Source of the DNA: Mesodorylaimus sp. YZB2_4
Lineage: Eukaryota; Nematoda; Enoplea; Dorylaimida; Dorylaimidae
NCBI GenBank assembly: GCA_030248295.1
Contig: JASANH010001393.1
Location: forward strand, 33,677 to 97,676
Length of the DNA: 64,000 nt
Direction: 5' to 3'
Positions 56,911 to 64,000 of the stretch are shown in pieces. Positions within the stretch are counted from its first letter, which is position 1. Each line of letters starts with the position of its first letter. The notes beneath the pieces are model-generated. The model searched no databases. It was not told the DNA's origin and saw only the letters and a program-made list of their open reading frames with translations. A program made the position numbers and the translations under genes.

Positions 56911-59900
56911 ATATGAATAACAGGCAAACATACGTACATAAATACTGTACTTACCTGTTCAGCATTCGCAAAAAATTCATGACATGAAACTAAAATATGC
57001 AATACGAGCAGTGCACGTGACTGACGCGCACTTCAGAACTGACCTCCCTTCGCTCACTAGCCAATATATTCGCTTCAGATATTTTCGTAGTCGAAAAAAT
57101 GAGAAAGCAAATTTCGGTACTCCATAGATGTGCACAGAAATATTGCGACATCGCTTCCTAATTTCAGAAACTGAGGAGTGCCTAGCAATTCGGGCGTCCC
57201 ACTCTTCAGGCCTCTGGGGTCGATAAACGAAGAGGTCTTATACGGTGGGAAGCTTAAATCATGGTGCCCTCACAAAGTATGGGCCCGACCTAGCAGTCAG
57301 AGCATTGTAACTTGTAACCAGCACCATGTAACTTGACACTTATTTTCAATCACTGTAGAACGCTGAAGCTGAGGGGTCTGCAGCGATAAGCTTGACCACC
57401 CGGACTTTGCAGCTTGCAGCTGATGATGCAGCCTGGCTAAATACATTCACGATGCAGATAGATTGAGCCTCGGTCAGGCACCGTCTGCAGAAGGTTGGCG
57501 AGTTTTCCAAATTTCAATCATGAAATAATTCAGACTACTAAACTATTACAATCGGAAACTTTTAGAGCAGGCATCTGTGGCTAGAAATGCCTTTTGAGGC
57601 TGCTTTGCTCGTCCGCCCCTTTAGTATTGTGCGCCTCACATATACCTTACAATTAGTTATGCGGACAGTTCCCGTGGCTATCAGCATCAAAACGACGATC
57701 ACCAGAATGCAGATGACAGGATTCTCACAAGTTTTTTAAAACTTTTCATCTTAGCTGAACCCCACACGAGCTTCAAGTCCATGTGACTGCACCACACACA
57801 AGCTGCACTGGTAGCATCAGTCGCAATGTCAACAATCCTCAGCTGCGAATTTCCGCAGGATTTTGAAATTCAAATCTCTGCTCCTGAAAGATAAGATAGA
57901 TCTGATATTTATTTGCGGAAAGATATATATAATGGTTGATATGATATTAGCATTCACATGAAAAACATGTAAGTATTTATTGGATATAGATATAGATAGT
58001 ATATCCATATCAACGCGTCTCAACTGAAAGCACCTCCACACGAGGGTGTCCCGGTCTGACAATGAGCACCGACTTCCATGGGCACTATCGGGTTTTAAGG
58101 AGAACATAAGATTTATTTCAAGCACTATGATGATCATGTCGTACGCGATCCTATTACCTTTGCCCTGTTGGGCCTTTGTCAATATCAGGTACAGTTCATG
58201 CTGACTGCCTCCCTCGTCTTCTCTTGTTTTTGTGAGTTGCACTGATAACCTTCTGTTGGTGCCCCAGTCAGGCCCATCTATGTGCCCCGTACGGTGCGGT
58301 CGAGTAAGTGATATCCACTCTTTTGTTGTGAGACACATTGTCTTGCAGGGTGGGCTTTAAATCCTGTGGGTGTTATGCTATGCTGTGCTATTTACTCTCT
58401 GGCCAAACACTTCCAGTAGCAGTGCACTTCAACAGCAGAGGACCTGTTGAAACCTATTTAGCAAGGCTGTGCATTGCCAAGCCAGCACACACAGCGGCAT
58501 CCCTCTGCGTATCTCCACAAGGAGCGCCTCTACCTGATGGCGTCCTGGACTAGACACAGACTTCCTCCAACAATGGCGGGCGGGCTGTGAACACCGTCTC
58601 CTCGTTTGGCTTCCGTCTCTCCACTAGGAGCACCTCGACGATACTGGTTGAGTCACCCACGGCCCGACATGCATGGTCAGCGAGGTTTTGCGGTTCGCAA
58701 ACCGACCCCCATCACCAGGGATTGAACCCGGGACAAGTCTAGCCGCTCGCTGCCAAGCAAGTAAAACGAACGCTGAACCGCCTGCACCACCACGGCCGCC
58801 ACCAACTTGACTTCAAGGTTAGCCTGACAAAGTTTATGCTGACATGCGCATCTTTTGCTTACAAGCTATCTAATGACCAACTTCAGCGCAGGCATAAAAC
58901 ATAGAATGTGCATGACTACCAGTGAGGTCACACAGTGCATCGAAAAAACATTTTGCGGGAGCATTTAGCAGGCCATTGTTATGAAGCAGTAGAGATCGAC
59001 CACTTTCTATTTAGGATCTACGCAAAACGGGCGTTGTTGTAGCGAAGCGGGCAACGGGCGCTACGAAACGGAAGCGGTAATTTACGATCCGAGTTGCGAG
59101 GCGGCGTTTGGAAAGGGAGAGCGAAACGAGAAGCCAAGAAAGAGGCAGGCCCATATTATGGATGGCGACGTATTCCTTTGACAACCCGAACCATTTCGCC
59201 GATGCCGCTTACTTGGGAGCGCGGAAATGGAGAAGACCAGTTGGAGGGAGGGTTGATGGGAAACGAACCATTTTTCCTTTCACAAGAATAATATACGGCA
59301 TTGCTCTGGGCTCATATCGAAATGAATACCACTCTTCAATACGATATGGTTTCCAAGTACACAAACCATCTTCCCTCGCCAACTGACAGCGCGCAATCGT
59401 CTTCTAATATATTATATGCCAGAACCAGGCCTTCTATGCACACTAGGCCAGGTCATTATATAACTTCTTCTCACACCCACATTTCGAACTGTTAGCTTCA
59501 TTCACAAATGTGGGAGAGAACAGGGCACATAACTAATGTCAGACAAGTTGTGCCAACAAGAAAAAATGAATGACAAGCGCCTACTCGAAAAGATCACGTT
59601 TCATTTATCATGTTTTCCCCACAAAGCCTAAAAAAGGATGCGCAAAACAACAAAACCCAAGAAAACTTCATTAGTTACCAAAAATAAACACCTCTTCTCT
59701 GCCTGTTCCCACAAGTCTAAAATAACTCCATACTACATAAATGTTTGCATATTGTTAAAAATCCACCAATCAACAAAAACCAATAACATCATTACTTTCA
59801 CATTTATAAAACTCTAAACATGGAAATGCAAAAGTGGACGAATTCGAGAAAGGAAAAAATGGACACTAGCAGAACCCTCACTTCTTTCCGAAGGCATGAA

Positions 59901-60177
59901 CTCCCCTCAGCTAACGCAACATCCTCGAGGGAAATTTAAACAGACTAGTTTAAAAAAGCAGTAATTTCCCCATTGTATATCTAATTGACATAGCTGGTTA
60001 AAAGCCTGTTTAACATTTGAATTATAAACAAAAAATAGAAAATGAAAACTGCAAGTCTTACTTCTGTATGAGGATATTTTTAAAAAAGTTTCAAAGATTA
60101 AAAGAAACAAAAATCTAGTTTCTTTTGATCCATGTTTAGGAAGGTTTATTAACTGATAAGTATTCCCCGTCATGTGT
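56911..60177. other. Intergenic between bHLH-PAS copy B and the globin
   Basis: Contains the second SINE. A 169-codon minus frame at 57829-58338 has no recognisable motif and low-complexity stretches. The end (about 59900-60177) is AT-rich and probably the 3' UTR of the globin gene, which is transcribed towards the left. Confidence 0.45.
58440..58800 (-). mobile_element. tRNA-derived SINE, copy 2
   Basis: On the minus strand the head GGCGGCCGTGGTGGTGCAGG and the B-box GGGTTCAATCCCTGG sit as in copy 1. The body shares TCTCCTCGTTTGGCTTCCGT (plus strand), TCAGCGAGG and GGTTCGCAAACCGACC. It differs from copy 1 by many point changes and small indels. No clear A-rich tail is seen at the left end, so it is probably older or truncated there. 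Confidence 0.8.
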
Positions 60178-60963
60178 TTACAAGGATGTGTGTTGGCTGG
60201 CGCCACTTCCGTCCGCCACAGCGGCAGCGGCGGTTTGGGCGGAATCGAATTGCACGTTTCGCGCTTCTTCGAATTCGACGCCGTGCAACTGTTGTTGCTG
60301 GGCGTGGGTGGCTGTGACGAGGGCCTTTCGCAATCCACAATCGTAACCGTCCTTCATTTTATCCACAATGAACATAATTAGGGTTGTCCACGCTCGTACC
60401 GACTCTCGACGCCCTCGCACGGCCTCATTCCTAGCGATATGCTCGACAAGTAACTCGGACAAATCATCCCACATACGATTCTGAAAACCCGAACTACGCA
60501 ATCCGCTGTGTTTAGCTCCATACTGCGTGCATAATTCAATTAGGTCATCGGAAGATGTTTCACTCAAAGATTTGATAGCTAATTGCAACACTTCGAACAA
60601 CCATTTGCCATGTTCTTTATAAATATCATAACCAGGGGGACGGGCGAATCGGCCGACAATATTGGCCTTCTGGAAAGTCTCTTTGACAGGCGCACATTTC
60701 AGTGCCAATTTTCGAAATATTTCCGCGCCCGACGTGTGCCCGCCGCTGCGTTGAATGCGGGGCCAGCTCTGAGCTAATTGTTGTTGTTGATAGGCGGTCA
60801 AGCCGAGAAGACTAATTAGCGAAGGCGACTTCTCGGCGTGCTCAGAGACTGTATTCGAGAAGGTGACTGCGTTAGCTCGTCGATGCGGACTCGAAGCAGC
60901 ACCCGAACTGGCCGCCGATTCGCCAGCACCACCGCCGCCGTTTGTCGTCGACGCGTTGGCCAT
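60178..60963 (-). CDS. Globin with extended termini, intronless (261 aa)
   Basis: A haem-binding globin. I start at the ATG at 60963 (MANASTTNGGG); the frame is open a few codons upstream without an ATG. The first 60 or so residues are a low-complexity Gly/Ala/Ser extension. The globin fold follows: A-helix LAQSWPRI with the A12 Trp, ALKCAPVKETFQKAN with the likely CD1 Phe, KEHGKWLFEVL with the distal (E7) His, QYGAKHSGL with the proximal (F8) His, and AWTTLIMFIVDKMKDGY in the H helix. That H-helix wording is typical of nematode globins. A tail of about 50 residues is rich in Gln and Ala. Both key histidines are kept, so reversible ligand binding or redox sensing is plausible. Most nematode globin genes have introns, so an intronless frame is slightly unusual; a retrocopy origin is possible. 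Confidence 0.9.
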   Translation of the reverse strand: MANASTTNGGGGAGESAASSGAASSPHRRANAVTFSNTVSEHAEKSPSLISLLGLTAYQQQQLAQSWPRIQRSGGHTSGAEIFRKLALKCAPVKETFQKANIVGRFARPPGYDIYKEHGKWLFEVLQLAIKSLSETSSDDLIELCTQYGAKHSGLRSSGFQNRMWDDLSELLVEHIARNEAVRGRRESVRAWTTLIMFIVDKMKDGYDCGLRKALVTATHAQQQQLHGVEFEEARNVQFDSAQTAAAAVADGSGASQHTSL

Positions 60964-62908
60964 CTTTGAGTCCAAGTGTTTTCTATTTGGACAATATCTA
61001 TCAGTGGAATAATCGGGAGACGAGGTGTGGCGAATCTCTGATAATGTTCAATGCATAGAGGAATGGACGAGGAGCGTCCGAGCTGTGTGGCCGTCGAAAA
61101 TGAGACGAGTCCAAGTTTGATGGTTGGCTTGGTGGTGTGGTAGTAGCCCTTAGCAGCCGGTCCGTGCTAACGAAGCAAGCGTCGTGCGGGTGTCGTTGCG
61201 GGACGAGCAAGGAAGAACGAAATCGACAATACCCTAAAGAACACACTCGAGCAATCGCTCCCGTCCGCCGCCATCCGATCCGGCGGCACCAGCAGCGCCT
61301 CTCGTTCCTTTTTCTTCTACTACTCGTCGCCCGCATCGTTTCACAGGCGGCCAAAGAAAAACTATCGAACAAGTAAAAGCTAGTTTAGCCTTGGTCCCCG
61401 CGTCCAGCCGCCCAGCCTCGGCGCCTAAATATGGATCACCGGACGCATTGTCGCCGCGTCTCCAGGGACGCCCTAGTCTCCTTTTTTGGTAGCTGCCGCT
61501 TCCTCTCGAGCAAAAAAGGGCACGAAGATCCTTCAGTCAATGCTAGAATGCCTCCTTACTCGGCGCAAATGCACTCGCCCCGCAACAGCATTGTCACTCA
61601 ACACGACCTAGGCTTAGCGCACGAATGCGAGTGGGCGGTTTTAAAATAAAAAGTAAACTCGTCGATTAGGCCATCCCGACTCATTTCGCCCACCATCCAA
61701 AACGCCTAAGCGCAAATGGTGTCGTCGGCTCGCTAAGAAAGTCCTGATTATATGCTCGTGGGGCAGTGTTTTATCGATTCGACTGGATCAGACTTGGATT
61801 ACTCACCTCCCTGAAATGGTGCGATTATTGAAGCTCTGAGAAATGATTCATTTATCAAAATGGAATTTTCTAGCTGATGGGCCATCCCGGCATCCCGTGG
61901 TAACTTCTTTTGCTCTACGCCATGGTTGCATAATTCAAGGGCTTCAGCAAAAGTGCACTTTGGCTAACTATGTTGGTAGACTCTAGTCTGCGCACATGAA
62001 CTGTCTATTTCTTCTTGAGACTCGCGTGTGCACTTGAGAACATAAGCCTACAATTCCGCACTATGCTCCTGTGGAAGTGTGACCCAACACAGTTATTATG
62101 TTCGGCCTCCGCCTGGCCACTTATGCCACGTTTTGTATAAATTGTTTTGACACTTGTCAGAAAAATTTGCGTCCGCTTTAGGAACCCTTGAAAAATGCTT
62201 GTCACAAGCCGCAAAAAAATTTTCAAGCCAATGCGGAATTCGTTCGCTGTCATTCATCACTGTTGTGTAGTGCCTTCCTTTCTGTCAGTTTGGGCCCACG
62301 GTTCAAAATAGTCAAAGAAGGTTGCTTTCTTAGCCTTATTCGCATATAAACCACAATCATTGATCAGTTATGTTATGTTTTATCTATCCTGTTTATGTGC
62401 ATAACAAGTTGCGGTGGACGACCACATTCCGTTTCAGTGCGGGCATTTAAAAGTGCTTAGCTGAATGCAAACAAAACGACGAAATCTAATTTCTTCAAAA
62501 CCGGCGGCACATGCGACGGCGCCCACGTCTTTCCAAGCTAACTATAAGATAAAACGCCTTCCATAGAATTTTATATCCAGCCAGCGACGCTGGCCAGTCA
62601 AAAGTCCTTTGCGGGCAAGTGCGCGCCACGCCCGGGCTAATGAAGCCATAAAAGATGACACAATAGGCCAATCGCCCACCATCAGCGTCCACATTTCCAT
62701 TCAGAAGATTGATCGAGCATACAATGCAAACCTAAAGTCTGTACTTAAAACGGTGCGTTATCAGTGATTTATTCATTTAATTGAATTTATACAAGTTTTA
62801 CTTCCTCAAGTATTTCCTCAAATGTGCCCAAGTTTAAGACGAATTAAAAAAAGGTTCTAAAATAAAATTGTTAGTTTAACTGGATTCTATTTTCGTGCGC
62901 ATCTAATC
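60964..62908. other. Globin 5' flank and intergenic, no other gene seen
   Basis: About 60964-61640 is GC-richer and likely 5' UTR and promoter of the globin gene; overlapping short frames there carry no motif. I looked for hypoxia-response cores (RCGTG on either strand) in roughly 60976-61640 and saw none. The remainder has no recognised feature. Confidence 0.45.
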
Positions 62909-63000
62909 ATGGTAGATGTTTTAGAAGGAAAACACGAAGGAAAAAGCGCTGTTAAAAAAACGACCTTTCGTTATACATGTGCGCAAGTCGATTGTAAATT
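62909..63000 (+). CDS. Possible short N-terminal coding segment, unrecognised
   Basis: An ATG opens MVDVLEGKHEGKSAVKK and continues TTFRYTCAQVD in a Lys-rich frame. The wording faintly recalls the start of ribosomal protein S15 (KKRTFRKFTYRGVD) but diverges quickly, and what follows is not protein-like. No clear donor site or further exon was established. It may be a relic or chance. Confidence 0.15.
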
Positions 63001-64000
63001 AGTTTCACAGGGGCGCTTACCCTGGATAGGAGTACTCGTGTGTCACGGCCAGATCGAATCGGATGTTTTTCGTTTGGATCGGCCGATCCGACTCGAAAAA
63101 TCACCATCCGAAAATTCGGATCGGATTATTCGACCTGAACTCTCCGATCCGACATTCTAAGCTGATGGTGTTTGCAATGACCGCTGGCAAACAAGTATCT
63201 GTTGTGCAGTTTTCCTCCAACCACTCCAGTGGTAATGAATGACGAGATCAATATTATGCATTGCTGCTTCCTTTCTTCTGCTCGTAATCAGAGTTACAAG
63301 TCAACTTCTCACTATTATCATTTAAGACCAGAGAAAGCATGGATGACTCACAAAGGGACATCTCCAGTCGTACTTTGCAAAACCTAAAATTGTACTGTGG
63401 TCCTGTGCAAAGAAAAGCTGTCTGAAAAATATCAGAAGTGCCTTGCCAACTGATCAGCGATGGCGGTGGCCTAGAGTCCTGAAAATTTTTTAATTCTTGT
63501 ATTGTTAGGAACCCAAGAGTTGAGAAAAACAGGGCTCGAAGCCAAACTCGGTTTTCGGGTTTTAGGCTTCGAGTTTAAAAAACTCGGGTTTCAGGCAAAA
63601 AATCCAGGGGCATTTAAAAATTTCCTGGGACTTTAGGCGCTGACCACTGCTGACCGATTGGTCAGGCGCCCATGATATTTTTCAGAGTGCTTTATTTTGC
63701 ACCTAAAGTAGGAAAAAATTACAATTTTCGGTTTTGTTGAGTTCGACTCAACAGTTGGCAAGGTTGCCTTGTCAGATATTACAAATGTTAGGAGTCGGAC
63801 GCCAGAAATATCAGTGAGGAGTGGAAAAAGTGGAAGTATCCGTTTCCATAAAAAAGTTTGAAGTTATGGTCACAGTCATTTATGAGCAGCATGGATCTTC
63901 TTACATTATCAGCTTGTAAAGTAGATCCATGATGCGCAGTGCGGTAATGCCTTGAGAGGGCCCCTGCTTGTGCCATGGCACCATGTTAATAAATACTCTG
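63001..64000. other. Intergenic with dispersed repeat
   Basis: Contains degenerate GATCGGATC words at 63050-63155 and the second copy of the dispersed repeat also seen at 40897-41090 (63236-63345 and 63815-63865, split by about 450 bases of other sequence). GGTTTTCGGGTTTTAGG-type words lie near 63550. No gene is seen to the right edge. Confidence 0.45.

Noticed and set aside
57829..58338. 169-codon minus-strand frame
   Set aside because: Low-complexity hydrophobic runs, no motif, no ATG-proximal signals and no homologous reading elsewhere; treated as chance.
61001..61372. 123-codon minus-strand frame upstream of the globin
   Set aside because: Arg/Ser-rich composition typical of a GC-rich 5' flank, with an equally long open frame on the other strand.
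62909..63160. Ribosomal protein S15 gene or retrocopy
   Set aside because: Only a few residues resemble the S15 start and the similarity ends within about ten codons.

Overview
The window is animal nuclear DNA, most probably from a nematode with a repeat-rich genome. Multi-exon genes with short GT-AG introns (mostly 50-110 bp, acceptors ending TTTCAG or TTTTAG) exclude a prokaryote. The clearest taxonomic pointer is the small heat-shock protein at 35.0-35.5 kb, which matches the nematode HSP-12 type of minimal alpha-crystallin protein almost motif for motif. The species cannot be fixed from the sequence; a repeat-rich lineage outside Caenorhabditis is an inference.

Layout. 1-6.28 kb is a 68-bp satellite array running in from the left edge. 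7.9-24.1 kb is a decaying cluster of one rhodopsin-like seven-transmembrane receptor family: one intact copy (7966-8877, minus), one with a C-terminal frameshift (about 11.2-12.1 kb, minus), two small relics (13.9 and 15.0 kb, minus), one with a T-run frameshift (16.3-17.25 kb, minus), one inverted copy with a single in-frame TGA at a conserved Cys codon (20.96-21.86 kb, plus), and one badly broken copy (23.4-24.1 kb, plus). 25.46-28.18 kb is a complete 14-exon kynurenine/alpha-aminoadipate aminotransferase (plus). 28.2-35.0 kb holds inverted-repeat DNA elements and gene-like scraps, followed by the two-exon HSP-12-type gene (minus). 37.2-39.95 kb is a 1.2-kb imperfect palindrome beside a 183-bp satellite.

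44.6-56.9 kb carries two tandem bHLH-PAS genes of the HIF-alpha/SIM type (plus), with identical seven-exon structures and coding lengths of 571 and 563 residues. Neither shows the LxxLAP oxygen-degradation motif expected of HIF-alpha; both share an unrecognised C-terminal exon. The first copy is bracketed by a near-identical inverted repeat pair (about 41.77-42.68 and 52.42-53.31 kb). 60.18-60.96 kb is an intronless globin gene (minus) with long N- and C-terminal extensions. The rest is non-coding, with tRNA-derived SINE copies at 47.6-47.9 and 58.4-58.8 kb.

How the genes might relate: the HIF-like pair, the globin and the heat-shock gene fit an oxygen or stress theme, but no shared regulatory site was found, so this is only a positional observation. 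The receptor cluster looks like a fast birth-and-death chemosensory-type family. Exon coordinates were read by eye from splice sites and frame continuity.
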